In this document: positions 50,880 through 63,481 of the stretch, piece after piece
Layout: each line of letters opens with the position of its first letter
How positions within the stretch are numbered: position 1 is the stretch's first letter
Program-made: the position numbers and the translations under genes
The notes under the pieces: generated by a model
Told to the model about the DNA's origin: nothing
What the model saw: the letters and a program-made list of their open reading frames with translations, nothing else
Databases searched by the model: none
Origin: Rhizoctonia solani
Taxonomy: Eukaryota; Basidiomycota; Agaricomycetes; Cantharellales; Ceratobasidiaceae
Length of the DNA: 64,000 nt
Assembly: GCF_016906535.1 (NCBI RefSeq)
Contig: NC_057381.1
Coordinates: 1,550,001 to 1,614,000, forward strand
Reading direction: 5' to 3'

Positions 50880-52687
50880 TTAATTCCTCCGTTTTCGGTT
50901 GTACTTGTTGGGCTTCCTACTGGCCTTCAGCCACTCTATCATCACCTCCTCATTCCGGTTCCTTTTTTCACTCCGGTACCACACCTGAGCTTCCGGCTCT
51001 TCAATATCTTTCATAATCTGCTCATCAATCCGCTCGTCATCCCACTCAGTCGCATTGCTCCCCATAGAGTCCCAGTTACGTAGTGATTTGATCCATTCAT
51101 CATGTCGATGCATGGCCAAGTGACGAAGCCATTCTGCCTCATTTCTAGGGAAGAACCCCATGCTTTTACGCTTGTTTTGAGTTATCTCCATCAGCCACTC
51201 GGGATCTTGATTTGAGCCTAACATAAAGCAAACATCACCCAACTCAGGGCCAATGTACTTGCAAGCAAAGTTCTTAAGTGACTTATTCTTCTTGGCAATT
51301 GGTCGAGCATTTTTAGCCTTGTTGATCTTTGACAGAGTATAGTAGCGCTCTCCTAAGCCTATCAATGACCCATAGCGATTGTTAAGAGGGATGACTAGCT
51401 CATCACAATCTAAAACCAGGCTACTGGATCCGGAAGACGGTTCGTTTGCGGAGCCAGAGCTTTTGGCCGAGGAACTGCCAATAGAACGAGTGGGACGCAA
51501 ACCGCTGGCGGGCTTCATGTGCTTGGGTACCGATTCTGGCATATCCACGCAGAATCTCTTGCGTTTCAGATCTTTGGGAAGTGCCGGGGGTGGCATGGAG
51601 CTGGATGATAGGGAAGGTTTGGGTAATAACGGAGAGTGAGAGTTGTCCCCATAAGGGATATAACTTTCCGACTTGTTTGTGGCGGTACAAGTTTGCCTGT
51701 TGGGAGCCAGGGGCTTGAGGGCCACCTTCTGACTGGGAGTGAACTTATCAACAAACGTATTGTTTAGAATACTTTGAAGATCGTGATCAGAGACTTCGGG
51801 AAGAATGGGGAGCCCCACGAGAGTATAGAAGGTTCGAGGACTACAGGTGTGGGCAGCCCCTGAAGGGTAGTGTCGAGATCCAACAGCTGGTTGGAAACGA
51901 AATCGTTGTCGCACGAAGCAGGAATCTTTGCATTAGACACCGGCCACTGAGCTGGAAAGTGAAATGGATCGCGGACAGACATATCGCAAAGATTATCATG
52001 GGGGTGCATATCGCTCAGGTTTATGAAGCCATAGTTTTCTAAGCCGTAAACGGGGGGTTGATCGAAAGCAATATCGTGGTTAAATGAAGCACTGGTATCG
52101 AGTTGAGGAAAATCCTGGAAGCTCAGTGGTTGTGATACGATAATCGATGGCAAGGTCTGATTCAATGTGGCGGCTGGTAACTCCGGTTGGGTTAAGCTTG
52201 TCGAAGGAATAGTATCTTTAAGCCAAGTAGAATTAAATACGATGGTAAAATAACCTCAATAGAGATACGTACTAGCTTGTGGAAACAACTCGCATGCGTT
52301 TTTTGTACTTTCTTTGTATAGAGGCAGATGGCCTATATAGATGGTGAGCACTAATATGAGCTCCACGTTAAGACTTGTAATACATACCTTCAAAGAGGTC
52401 GCCTGTCGAGGTGTTATAAGCCATATCCGAATATAGTTGATGTGGTATGTTCAAGCCAGCTTGAACAGAACCGTCAGCAGGTGTACGAGGGGCAGCGATA
52501 GATTCTGCAGGCGAGCTCAATATTGGAGGAGCAACAGATACTGTGTCGCCCAGCGCTGAAGATCAATATTAGTGGAGTCGACTGCTCGAATTTGAGGCAG
52601 GGTCAGATCGAATGGCGGAAGGAGATCCTGAGAGCCCCACGCATATTCGTCGTTGATACAGTGAGACAGATCGAAAGAGTCAATCAT
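50880..52687 (-). CDS. Unrecognised protein with basic C-terminus (one frame break)
   Basis: Multi-exon minus-strand gene. The first exon starts at MIDSFDLSHCINDEYAW (about 52687) and is followed by exons with APRTPADGSVQAGLNIPHQL and NQTLPSIIVSQPLSFQDFPQ. The long last exon (ending 50880) is Ser/Pro-rich, with KRKRFCVDMPESVPKHMKP. It then has a compact part: PLNNRYGSLIGLGERYYTL, NKSLKNFACKYIGPELGDV, NEAEWLRHLAMHRHDEWIKS and a strongly basic tail. I do not recognise a family. The acidic N-terminal half and basic C-terminal half would suit a nuclear protein, which is a guess. The two main frames meet at 51808-51830, where one added base joins them. Confidence 0.55.
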
Positions 52688-53819
52688 GGTGCAAGGATCT
52701 GGGGAATTCAAGTGCAACAGGTCGGTTTATATGCACCAAGTCCATCCAGAGTTAGCATGAGGGTATAACAACAACACCACATCACCCATGTTGTGTGGTC
52801 CAATACACACTTTGTGGTTTCTATGTGCATTTTACCACATGAGCTCTAGTGTCAGTAAGCCTCGATCAGGGTCAAGTACAAGGGGGACATAAGAAAGTAG
52901 GTTAGCCAGATCAGGATCAATGGAAGCCGTTGTGACCCCGAGGTCCTATGGGCGCTTAATGGTATCAATTGATCATGGACCGGCCAAAGACATCAGGTCT
53001 AAGAGGATCCGGAGCTAGTATAATAGCGACAAGGCGTCATTATTAATGAGAGTTAGACTCCAGGAAAGACAAATCCAAGGTAATGATAGTGTTTTTTTGA
53101 GGGGGGGGGGCTGTTCCGGGTGGATTTATTCGACTGGAGATGCTTCACAGATCTACAGGACCCAGAGAGCACTTTAAATCTTAGTGATTACATCGTGTAG
53201 GCAGATTTATATTTATATTAGCAGTAAAAAGTGTCTCCGCCCCTTTTAAGCTCTTATATGCTGGAGCCCCGACTTACATGGCTAATGAGTGGATGGACCC
53301 CGTTTGATCACTACATTTACGTACCCAATCGAAAGCTTGAGCCTCTATATCCCATCATTAGTCAACACGCTTCTTGTAGTATCGGCCGTGTCCTGTATCT
53401 TAGAACGAGGGTACGGGGAAGCTCGATATGAAAGCTTCACTATGGAGTAGCGAGTATTTCAGTGCAAGTTTGCGTGCAAAATGGTTCGCAAGGATTTAGA
53501 AGCTTATATTTCCACTTTCAGGGATAGGTCTTACTGTATACTCAAGTTCCGCATAATAATGTATCTGGACCTTTGATTACACACGTACTCCGAATGTCAC
53601 CAGGTTAACCACTCCTGACTATAGGATCACTCCGTTTGCGCCCCCTTAATAGACCAGAACTTAAACCGAATACGATGAGCTTATGCGGAGCAGCCAAAAA
53701 GCATTGATATTACTCGTAGTTTTTTCCGACAGCGAACATTTATGCCACACCAATAATAGCTGATTTGTTTTGGACATTTATTGCTTACGCGCCGCGGTCA
53801 CGTGTCACTCAGGTTTACT
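52688..53819. other. Spacer with G10 run, no gene seen
   Basis: About 1.1 kb. It holds a T7-then-G run near 53093-53110 and no supported gene. It must include the SAD1/USP39 promoter near its right end. Confidence 0.4.
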
Positions 53820-55844
53820 ATGGAGTCCACCACCAGGCTGACCCCCGATGATCGACCGACAAAGCGAGCCAAAACCGAAGAGCCAGAGTACGTATCACAT
53901 AGGTGTATTAAATAACTGATGTACTAAGATGGCTGTCCATTTAGTGAGTCTATGGCCATACCCGAATCCAATAGTATTAAAAAAGAAGAGCCTACGTTAG
54001 ACGATCTGGATGACGAGGACCCATACGCAGGATACGACGAGAAACAAGAAAATACACGAGCAGCGGACTTATATCTTGATACCGTAAGCCTGCAAATCAT
54101 CTGATCGATCTGTATCTTCCCTTCACTTTGCCCTTCAGCTTACCGCCACTGAGCCAGGTAAACCGTGCGGCCCTCGACTTTGATTTTGAAAAAGTATGCT
54201 CAGTATCTATGTCAAACCAAAATATCTACGGATGTCTCGTATGTGGAAAGTATTTCCAAGGGCGAGGGAAATCGTCCCATGCGTATGCACATTCAATTCA
54301 TGAAGACCACCATGTGTTCATTCACCTCGAGACCACAGAGGTAATCTAATCACTATATGTTCCCATACAAATGTTTATAATATATTGTAGGTGTACGTCC
54401 TTCCTGATGGGTACCAAGTCTCCGACCCTTCACTTGACGATATCAAATACGTCCTCTCACCTCGTTTCTCGCCTGCCCAGATCGCCAAACTACGCACAGA
54501 CAACATACAGACATCTTACGACCTGATGTCAAGGCCGTATATTCCCGGATATGTAGGGCTTCAAAACATAAAACGCAATGACTATCTGTCAGTAATTGTT
54601 CAAGCATTACTACATGTCCCACCTGTAAGGGACTTTCTATTGGCAATGGATGGATCTACCGTGCCTACGCCGAAAACAAAACCGAGCGCCGCTCCCATAA
54701 AACCGGTCAAACAGCCTTCGGAGCTTGTGCGTCGGTTCGCAGGATTAGCTAAAAAAGTATGGAATCCTCGGCTATTCAAATCTCAAGTAAGCCCCCACGA
54801 GTTTTTACAAGAAGTGGCGAGGGTGAGCGTAGGCAAATTCAAAATCACAGAGCAAGGCGATCCGGTTGAGTTTTTGGGATGGTTGTTAAATAGAATACAT
54901 GCAGACCTTGGAGGAACTAAGAAAAGGGGATCCAGTGAGTATTTTTTAGTTGGAACGTTCGGGCGAAATGTTTAGCCTGTGCCCAGGTATAATTTATTCG
55001 TCGTTTCAGGGAGAGGTTAGATTAGAGACCCAGCAGGTTATAGTCAAAGCCGATGCGGCAAGCGGGGTCAAACCTCATTTCGATATTGACCGAGGTGAGT
55101 AGTTGGTGCTACTCGTCATTATTATATCTGCTCTGTTCTTCATAAACTCAACGATCACTTTAACCTCTTAGAAATTAAGCAAACTACAACGCCTTTCTTG
55201 TTACTTGCCCTCGACCTCCCGCCACCACCTCTCTTCCAGGACGCCGTTGAGAAAAACATCATTCCGCAAGTCTCGCTGGCTTCGCTTCTGGCCAAATATG
55301 ATGGCAAGACGACGCAGGAGTTTGCAGGCCAGCTGAAGAGATTTAGATGCACGAAGTTACCACCGTACATAATTCTCCATTTTAAACGATTCACAAAGAA
55401 CAATTTTGTAGAGGAGAGGAATCCAACAATTGTCAACTTTCCGATTGACGGAGTCGATTTCAGCCAAGGTATGTAAAACAGTGTACTAAGAAAGACGCTC
55501 GAACACTAATTTGAGCCACAAGTGCTGGAACGTTCGCCCGAATTAGCCAATGCACCATTATTTATGACCTGGTCGCAAACGTCACACAAGAGTCAGCAGC
55601 TGGGACGACGCACGACAAAGAAAGTACCGTGTGGAAGATTCATTTACGGGCTGGGCGAGGGGAGCGCGAACAGTGGTTCCAGATCCAAGACATGATTGTG
55701 GAGGAGACGAGAAAGGAAATGATTTTCTTGGGGGAGACTGTTGTACAGGTTAGTGAGTTTGATTCTGAAGGTTCGGTCCAGAACTAATGCTAGCGACAGA
55801 TCTGGGAGTTGAGTCGACGGGTGCCTGTGAAAGGAAAAGCGTAG
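53820..55844 (+). CDS. SAD1: Tri-snRNP splicing factor Sad1/USP39
   Basis: Spliceosomal factor needed for U4/U6.U5 tri-snRNP function; it has a ubiquitin-protease fold without protease activity. The start at 53820 gives a charged lead with a KRAK basic patch, then DLDDEDPYAGYDEK. The zinc finger (UBP type) is YGCLVCGKYFQGRGKSSHAY with HEDHHVF near 54230-54310. The C19 fold begins PGYVGLQNIKRNDYLSVIVQ: the position of the catalytic Cys is Asp (NDY), as in other USP39 proteins. Further marks: SPHEFLQEV, QGDPVEFLGWLLNRIHADLG, the LPPYIILHFKRFTKNN segment, and TIVNFPIDGVDF. Introns lie at about 53890-53942, 54085-54138, 54342-54390 and others. The last exon ends ELSRRVPVKGKA at 55844. No frame damage seen. 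Convergent with HUB1, 268 bp away. Confidence 0.93.
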
Positions 55845-56112
55845 AGCCTGGGTTGGGTCAAGTAATGTACCTTGTCCTATCTGGATTCAGGCGTTTTGTG
55901 CGATGTGTACCCTGTTGCACAATATGGATCGTAGAGCTCAGAATTTCCATTCTGCTGGAGCCCCATCACATTGCGGACTTAGCGCATGCCCATTATGTCT
56001 AGATTTCGCCCAAAGTAGCCAGCTCCCAGTAAATTATAAGCGAGACGCAAAGATACAGCAGTATGGCCATACAGATGGCAGCGTCCAGTTGAGGTAGCAA
56101 AACATGCAGCAA

Positions 56113-56500
56113 TTAATACATCTCAAGACTCATGCCATCGTGTATCTCGTAGTCGGATAATGTAATATGATCCTTATAGATGGTATACCTGTGATCGAGT
56201 GTTAGTTGAATACGAGGATGTTATATAGGTTCTTGCCATTTCTTAAGTTGGATCTTGCTTGCGTCGGTGCCCGTCTGAGCAGCAATAAGCTTCTTCAAGT
56301 CTCCAACAGTATCATCAGGACTACACTTGACACGGACTAAGCAAATAGCGTCAGTAAGCCGTCCTTTGCCTCGTCACCGCGCAATCATATACCTTTCCTT
56401 CCAAGTCGATCGTTGGCAATGACCTACGACAGAGAGAAAGTAAGTTTCCCTTTGAGTGTGGCCTTGTCACGAAATTAAAGCTCACTTCGATCAAAGGCAT
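56113..56500 (-). CDS. HUB1: Ubiquitin-like splicing modifier Hub1/UBL5
   Basis: Hub1 is a 73-residue ubiquitin-like protein that binds spliceosome proteins (Snu66, Prp38) without conjugation. The start at 56498-56500 gives MPLIE. An intron leads to [10 protein letters not shown], another to [20 protein letters not shown], then [14 protein letters not shown] and, after the last intron, [20 protein letters not shown]. The chain follows UBL5 closely over its full length. It ends LEMY at 56113. Other family members end in two tyrosines plus a residue, so the last one or two residues are missing here, either natural or another lost base. No other gene lies between it and SAD1. Confidence 0.93.
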
Positions 56501-56731
56501 GATGGTGGCTGGTGACTGAGTGTAGTAACTGAGCGGTTTGGGCAACGTCTGATTAGATAACCGTAGCGCTTCTGAGAGCGGAACTCCGTCACCGTGCACT
56601 GCCATCTCACATGATCGGGGTCGAAAACGACCGAAGACGCTCCTGTATTTAGGTTAGTTATTGACAAGGAACTCAACCCGAGCGTTAGTTGACTTCGCGT
56701 ATTCTCTCCCCCCATAGCTTAGTTACTACAA
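56501..56731. promoter_or_regulatory. Divergent promoter of HUB1 and the membrane protein
   Basis: 231 bp between two divergent start codons. No open frame is supported. Both genes' promoters must overlap here. Confidence 0.5.
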
Positions 56732-58016
56732 ATGCAACCTGACTCGGAATTGTCGGGAGAATCCCGTCATACTGGTAGACGCAAGAAGCGCCGGAGCCTT
56801 TCAGACAGTATTGGTCTGGTCGGGAGTTACACTATTGGTTGGGCGGCGCCTACCGAACAGGTCCGATATCTCGTTGAAAAGGGGGATGCCATACGGTGGG
56901 TTGGGTTTCGGGACGGGTTCATGAGTAAATGGACCAATTTGAACATTGTAGTATGTATATCCTATTGTAATTCGAATACCTGAGCTGACGTTTAATTCTC
57001 TGCAAGTGTGGTTTGATAATGGGGTAGGGTGTTTTAGTACCGGAGCAGTAGTTTAGAGGTGACTAATATCGATGAAGTGCTATGTCTACTATCATGTTCG
57101 CCGACGTCGAATTAGACGCTGTTGCGTTCGGATTTGGTGTCGTCTCGCTGCTGAGCAGCTTAATTTCTATCGGCTTCGGAACCGGGTTGATGTATGTCTT
57201 AGGAGACGTTGCAGGAGAGACTCTCAAGGTAGATCTTGCATATATTTACAACTGTATCAATTCATCTAACCTTGAGTAGAAAATAGGAACACGGTATCCG
57301 ATTTTATTCGTCTTTGCGCTTTCGATTCCACAGGTATATTCAATCCAAGTTCAACTATCCACTACTAACTCATAGCTCGATAGGTCTGGGCAGGCATATG
57401 TATCGTTACATTTTTCCTTTGCACTGGTGTATTTGCCTGGAACGCATCTGATAAAGGGTGGACAGCCAAGGTTTGAAACTGAATTACATCGATTTGGTGG
57501 ATTGTGATCTGATCTCAGCTGCCGCTGTACTTCTAGGCAGGAATTATTCTCTCTGCAGTACTCACAGTTGGTCACCTTATTGCCTTTGCAAGATTGTTCC
57601 ATAAACAACACACTGTCGAAAATCTCATTGATAACGAAGGTGATGGTGGAATGGAGCACAACATCCATATAGCCCACCTAGCTCAGCGAATGGCAAAGTT
57701 TTCGGACGAACCTGACCAAGGAGAACGTAAAAATCGCCCAGAATTTTTGGACTTCACCGCTCAATATGGAGGATCTGGTCTGGGTCATTTTAGGAACAGT
57801 CCACCTGGGTCAATGTCGGCTGGGATAGAGCAACAGCTAGGCAAACCGGTTGTTCAGAGTCCAGATCCAATGGTCCAAGAGTTTCAGATGGGCTCGAGAA
57901 GAAGCCCTAATGTGACGCGATCGTTGAATACAAATGGAAATGGTGATCGGAATGGTAGTGAGCGCTCGAGAGTGTCTGGGGGATTGTTTGACGCGACAGA
58001 GGGGATGACCAAGTAA
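56732..58016 (+). CDS. Multi-pass membrane protein of unknown function
   Basis: Starts at 56732 with a basic lead (GRRKKRRSLSDSIG) and SYTIGWAAPTEQVRYLV. Later exons encode hydrophobic spans: DAVAFGFGVVSLLSSLISIGF (about 57115-57180), YPILFVFALSIPQ, VWAGICIVTFFLCTGVFAW, and IILSAVLTVGHLIAFARLF. That gives about four transmembrane helices. The cytosolic tail from about 57600 is polar, with many Ser, Asn and Gly residues, and ends at 58016. Introns with standard borders separate the hydrophobic blocks. I recognise no family; some long-tail fungal membrane proteins look like this. No signal peptide. Confidence 0.6.
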
Positions 58017-58225
58017 TCTGAGTCCCGAAGCATGAGAATATGAAACAGCTGAGTACTAGTTGGCTCTGTATACATACAATGTTTTGAAGTAAATGAAATA
58101 GTTTGATACATTATCCTTATATATGCATTGTCATATAATACTCCGGTGGACACCATTAACGGCAATTATGATTCGTTTGCATATACAAGTATAACAATGA
58201 GGCCTTAACCCGAGTACTAAAACTT

Positions 58226-60295
58226 CTAAACCAATCCAGTGCCCTTTCTCTTTGCTTGAATTCCCCGGGCAATGACCAACATAATACACCCGCCCATAAC
58301 AACGACCTGTTGACAGACATCATTAATAATTTAATAGAAGAATATCGGGTTACGACTTACTCCCGAGAATACGATGGGCTTCCACCATGTCAGTTCATGA
58401 GTGAGAAGCGCGCCGGCGATGGGAGTGCCTGTGAGCCCTGCAAAGCCTACAATGGCGAATGCGATGCCCATTCGTATACTACAACGTATGCCTAATCAAT
58501 GCAAATCCCACTGGAGGAAAGGTTGAGCCTACCCAATTTCATGAAATCCGTTCGCAAGGGAAATGAATACGGGCGAAATGAGCGATACATCTATGGAAAA
58601 GTTGGTTTCAGCTAGCCAAATCACGCTTGAATACAACAGACTTACAAGCTCCAGAGAAGAATCCATACAGAATCGAAAAGATGATCAAAGCAGCAGAGGA
58701 CTTGATACCAAACATGGCAAAGATGAGGATAGCACTAATTCCCGAGCAAGGAATCAAGAGGTTGAATGGACCGAATTTCTGTATTACCACAATCAGCCCA
58801 AGTAACGCAGGCATGGATTGAAACTTCGACTCACGTCAGCGATAAAGTTTGGAATCGTTCGGCCGAATATCGATGCCGCGTTGAGGATAGCCAACTGTTT
58901 AATGTTAGACTTATTTCATAAAAGGATGAATGATATTCACTTACCGAGTAGAAAGCTAGTGATTGGTCGATTCCATGTACAACAGCGAATAACTTTCAAG
59001 AGTTCAGTTAGATTCAAGGACTTCAGGCGCTCAACACTCACTTGGATATAGAAAATGGGCAAGAATAAGCCCATCATTACCAAGAATGCACCAGCAATCG
59101 CGAAAAGATAAGTAGAATCCCTCATTATGGCTTTAAAATCTGGGGGTGGAGTAGGGGGGCGCTTTGATTTAGGTGGAAGTCGAGTCCGCATCAAGAGGTT
59201 AGCAACAATGAGACAGCCTGTATGCTGATTAGATGAATCAAGCTATTCGAAATTAAGGCTCACCCAATACCACAAATGCAGACGACCGGACGCCCCATGC
59301 AAATCCGTAACGCTCGAATGTTTTGTTTAGCATGATTGGGAAAACAATTCCACCACATGATGAGCCGCTGACTACTATTCCCATCGCAAGAGAACGGCGT
59401 CTTGCAAAATGGTGCGAGATCACACCAACTGCAATCAGAATGAGATATATGCCAGATATGCATGAGCTAACACATACTCGAGGGCAAGAATACCAGACCA
59501 AGAGAGATCCCGAGGCCGACAGCCTGGGGTAAGAACACTTGGTAATATTGGTTTTGCTTTGCTAGCGAGAGCATGAATAGACTGGGTACTTGTCAGTCTG
59601 ACATTAGGAGACAAATAAATAAAACAAACACACCAGAATGCATATAGGATGGATCCAAAGCTAACAGTGGTATGAAAGTATCCTTCATCGAACAACTTGC
59701 CTGAAACAAGTCCCTATTTCGCAATTATCTCCGTCAGGCCTTCAACCCCGGCTCCAACGATCCGAAACACATACCATCAGGAACTGGAGGCACAGTTGAG
59801 TCGATCCGATCCATGCAATTTCGGACGAGGTCTAGAAAGGATAATTGAGCGACAATGTCGGAAAGCAAAGGAACTCAAACTTATAATTACTTTATTGGTC
59901 ATATAGATTCGGGTATAATAATCCTCATAGACCCCAAAGGCGTTCACATATCTAAGCGATGAGTCAGTTCGATAACTCAGTGATAGCTATAGGTTATAAA
60001 CACGCACCCAAACGAACAGAAAAGAATAAGCCATCTGGAGGCCAAGTTAGGGATGGGTTACCCAGTTATCCAAGATACATCATTGTACTTACGCTCCAGC
60101 AACCTGGTTAAATCGCGTTAGTTAACTACTAGGCATACCCTAATTTTTTGCACGTACCGTGGCCCATGCTACCGCTCCGCCATCGGGAATTTGCGGCGGT
60201 GAATACACTGGTGCCTGCTTTTCGTTATCGGTAGCTATTGTGTTGGACGCGTCAAGAGTGGCGGTCTCGGCGTCAAGTCGTCGATCAGTGTCCAT
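58226..60295 (-). CDS. MFS transporter, monocarboxylate/riboflavin (MCH) type
   Basis: Twelve-helix plasma-membrane transporter of the monocarboxylate porter family; fungal members move riboflavin or organic acids. The start at 60293-60295 gives an acidic lead, then the signature PPQIPDGGAVAWAT before helix 1. Later segments: LFDEGYFHTTVSFGSILYAFW, VISHHFARRRSLAMGIVVSG (helices 4-5 with the MFS RRS loop), SSCGGIVFPIMLN, a central loop with PPKSKRPPTPPPDFKA, FAIAGAFLVMMGLFLPIFYIQ, CSGISAILIFAMFGI and IIFSILYGFFSGA. The end is near 58226 with ARGIQAKRKG. Many short introns are read. The substrate cannot be decided from sequence. Confidence 0.82.
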
Positions 60296-61122
60296 TACGT
60301 GCGTCAGGTGCGCGGACGGAGAGCGATAGCACAACCCGATCCCAGAGAAAGCGCCTCAGCTTTATATACCAATTCAGGACTGGGGACCAACGTTGTTCGC
60401 AAGTGCCTAGCTAAATTTAGCACTAGGTGCATTGTGCGGCTCAACCATAACTGGAAAGGGCACTATTCCTGATTGGTGGATTTGGATCCCCGATCTCCCG
60501 GGGCGTGGAGGTTTATGTACCTCATAGCGTAAGCCCGCACTGTTGGCGGTCGATGGACGCGTGCTTTTCGGCATTGAGACCAAGCTCATCATGGTATCGC
60601 CCAATCAGAAGAATATTAGAAGGATGTGGCGGTGCCTATCAACTGGCTGTAGGCGCTCGAGATTGATTAGGAGTAGGAATGAGACCCACGGCCAATTTCA
60701 AGGACCTATCTCGATCATGGGTTGGAGAAATCATACTTACTAAATAACGCAGTTCACGGCCCTTAATAGGAGACCGCATGATTATATGAGAAGAAACGAA
60801 AAAACCTGTACCTGCAAGACCAATGTTTCCGGTATGAGTCAAACTATGAAACTGAATAGTGCGGTATCCATACCGCAAGAAAATATGATAGAAGTAGGTT
60901 TCTTTGGCGAGAGAGAGTATAAAAAGGCTAGGAGGCATACTTACAGGAATCCGAAAACCATGACTCACCATAGACAAGGATTTGGTTGATAGAATATTCT
61001 GTGTCATGCGTACGTGCCATTCATGCCTGCGGTGAGTAGACGACTGCGGCCAACACTGGCCCAGGGCCGCCGTTATCCAACAAGATCAAATCGTGGAATT
61101 TACGATAATATTTACAATCTCA
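60296..61122. other. Spacer, possible small minus-strand gene
   Basis: Minus-strand frames at 60407-60604 and 60639-61007 could be exons of a small gene, but I recognise no motif and codon pattern is poor. Treated as unassigned. Confidence 0.25.
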
Positions 61123-62281
61123 TCAGTTCAATATTTCGCTAAAACGGACACCAAACCATACTACCGAGGATACCACAGTCCAGTAGACTATCGCCTGGAA
61201 TGCGCGATGCACCCAGATTGGTGAAGGATTGACGCATGCTGAAAGCATTAAGCCAAGTCCACCAACAAGATAGACCCCAAAGATGGATATAGAACCCTCC
61301 GTGGCTTCGGTTACTAGCGCAGTTGCACTGATCATGGCCATGAGCTAGTGTCCAAGAAACAACAAAGAAAAAGCTCACTATGCAGCAGTCCCAATTAATG
61401 CACATCCCCTTCTCCTATTTGGGTCGCTATCGTTCGTTGACCTGCTGCAATATCTGCTTCGACGTCTGCCGCGGCCCCAAGGGCATGAACAGATGCGGTG
61501 ACAAGTCCTAATATATATCCTTTTGCTGGAATATCGGCGAGCCCCCAATTCAAGTTGCCTGTCAACACACGTGCAGAAGAGAACCCAATAAAGCAAGATA
61601 GCCAGACGATGACACCATTAGAAATCGAATCTATTATGGGTATTTCTTTCAACCGAAGAGGGGGTGCCGAGTAGACCCAGCCGAGAGCAACAAGTCCTGC
61701 TGTTGATAGAATAGGAGAATTAAGTTGCAAACTAGGCTCAACTTTGGTACCAGATGTGATATAAAAGGAAGGAATCATTGAAACCATGATGATTCCAACT
61801 GAACAAGCGATCGCAGCCTTCCGAACAAAGTCGTGGTGGGCTGGGGGAAGAATAGTTCCTTCAAGCGATGTGACCGATTTACGCGGATTTAATAGATCTG
61901 ACTTGTAGTCATGGATGTCATTGATGCCGAAGACAACTGGGAGGTAATGGTCTAATTTCTTTAGATAACAAAGACAATATGGAACTCACTGATGCACAGT
62001 GGAAAGCTCAATGTAACGATTTGGAACGCTGATATAGCTAGCGCCCCAATGCTATTTGGAATGATTCCAGAATAGATAACTCCGATCCCATATAAAATCG
62101 GGCCGAATGTCCAGCCTGGAGGCCTACTGGACTTGAGAAGCATCACGAAGTGCTGCCTTACCGTAGGCTTAGGGGCCAGTGCCGCAGATGATATATACGA
62201 TGTGATGGCACCTACAGTAATAGCAAGTTAGAGCGTACACATTTAAGCTAGTCTCCCACACTCACCATAATTCATGACCAT
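61123..62281 (-). CDS. UbiA-type prenyltransferase
   Basis: Integral membrane enzyme that moves a prenyl chain onto an aromatic or similar acceptor. The start at 62279-62281 (MVMNYG) is followed after an intron by SSAALAPKPT, then SSRPPGWTFGPILYGIG. The first Asp-rich site is VVFGINDIHDYKSD (NDxxDxxxD, near 61890-61930). The second is AAADVEADIAAGQRTIA (DxxxD, near 61440-61480). Both metal-diphosphate sites are intact. Helices with GLVALGWVYSAPPLRLKEIP and GVIVWLSCFIGFSS are typical. The chain breaks frame near 61405-61415 after IATQIG, where one added base would continue it into RRGCALIG. The final exon ends at 61123. The product could serve a meroterpenoid or quinone pathway; which one is not shown. 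Confidence 0.82.
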
Positions 62282-62602
62282 GGTTGAATTAATCAGATCC
62301 AAACAACGAGGTGGGGGAAGCGGGTATATAGGCCAAGGTCCTAACCAAAGTCGCAGATCTAGATATAGTTTCGTGTAGTGTCAAGATAAGGTGGTCTTCG
62401 CCCAAAGTAACGAAGAAAGCTGTGCCTTGACCATGATGATCGCCATCATGCGTTCCAAAAGTCTTTCTCGCGCCAATGGGGTTAGGCTGGACCCTGATTG
62501 ATAGGCGCCGAGCCATTCAATGGTCACCCACAACCACATTGTGCAGGTTGCAGGTTATATATCTAGGCGGATTTCACTATTTGGAACCATCATGCGATTA
62601 CG
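62282..62602. promoter_or_regulatory. Divergent promoter of UbiA and small membrane protein
   Basis: 321 bp between divergent start codons; no supported coding frame. Confidence 0.45.
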
Positions 62603-63481
62603 ATGAGCTTGGAACAAGCTGCTCTCCCCCCTCTCGAACCACCCGCTCATCACACCGACCACAGTGACGTTCCACACCACCGCTTGTTAACAAGGGGGCG
62701 TGCAATATGGAAAAGCCTTCCCACATTCTTGACTACACCAATTGAGCGTCTAAGCCGAATAGTACGTCTTTTGACAACTGGATACCCAACTGAAGATGAA
62801 CAAAGAAGGTACACTATACCCTCAAGTATGACACTGCTTTATTGAACGTTAGTCTAAGGTTAGAGAAAGTGGCGGACTGGCCTAAGTTCCGCAAGGTCCT
62901 AATGATTAAATTACAAAATATTGGTGTGGTGGTACGATAGCTCAAATGGCTACTTTTCTTCCCTTTTCTTACCAGTCGCCTATTAAACTAGTCCGGTTTA
63001 TTGCTCGCGTAAGTCTTCTGTGGAGATCCAGAACGGCGCTCAAACCAAAAACTGGACAGTGCTAACACAAATCTCTTGTGTATGGGACCAACGCGCCGGA
63101 TGACATATGTTACTTGCCTAGCGTCGATTTATATGAGCCTATTATCGATCGTTTTCGGTATTTTGTGTCTGTGGTCAATAGTTGGAGTACACGCATCTCG
63201 TCTGAAGGTACGGGGCTTCATAGACGTTCGTGGTATTGGCTTACAAATGTGCGTAGGAGCTGTCAAAACAGACCACCTTGTTTTACTATCTCAATGCGAC
63301 ACCTTGTTTATTCGGAGGCTCAGCGGCACTTGCCTTTTTCGTAGCGGTTGGGGCTTGGGTATGGCTAGAGACAGATCAGGGAATCGCCTCCCGGGCATTG
63401 GTAGTCTTATTGAGTGCAGCATTGATGGGGAACGCGGGTGCATGCTTTGTCCTTGGCACAATCCACTGGGAGAAATTGTGA
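62603..63481 (+). CDS. Small membrane protein of unknown function
   Basis: Starts MSLEQAALPPLEPPAHHTDH. Exons (62603 to about 62811, about 62860-62930, about 62975-63009, about 63120-63205, about 63276-63481) read RLEKVADWPKFRKVLM, then SIYMSLLSIVFGILCLWSIVG (one transmembrane span), LFGGSAALAFFVAVGAWVWL and LVVLLSAALMGNAGACFVLG (two more), ending HWEKL at 63481. The hydrophobic pattern supports coding. I recognise no family. It is head-to-head with the prenyltransferase. Confidence 0.55.
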
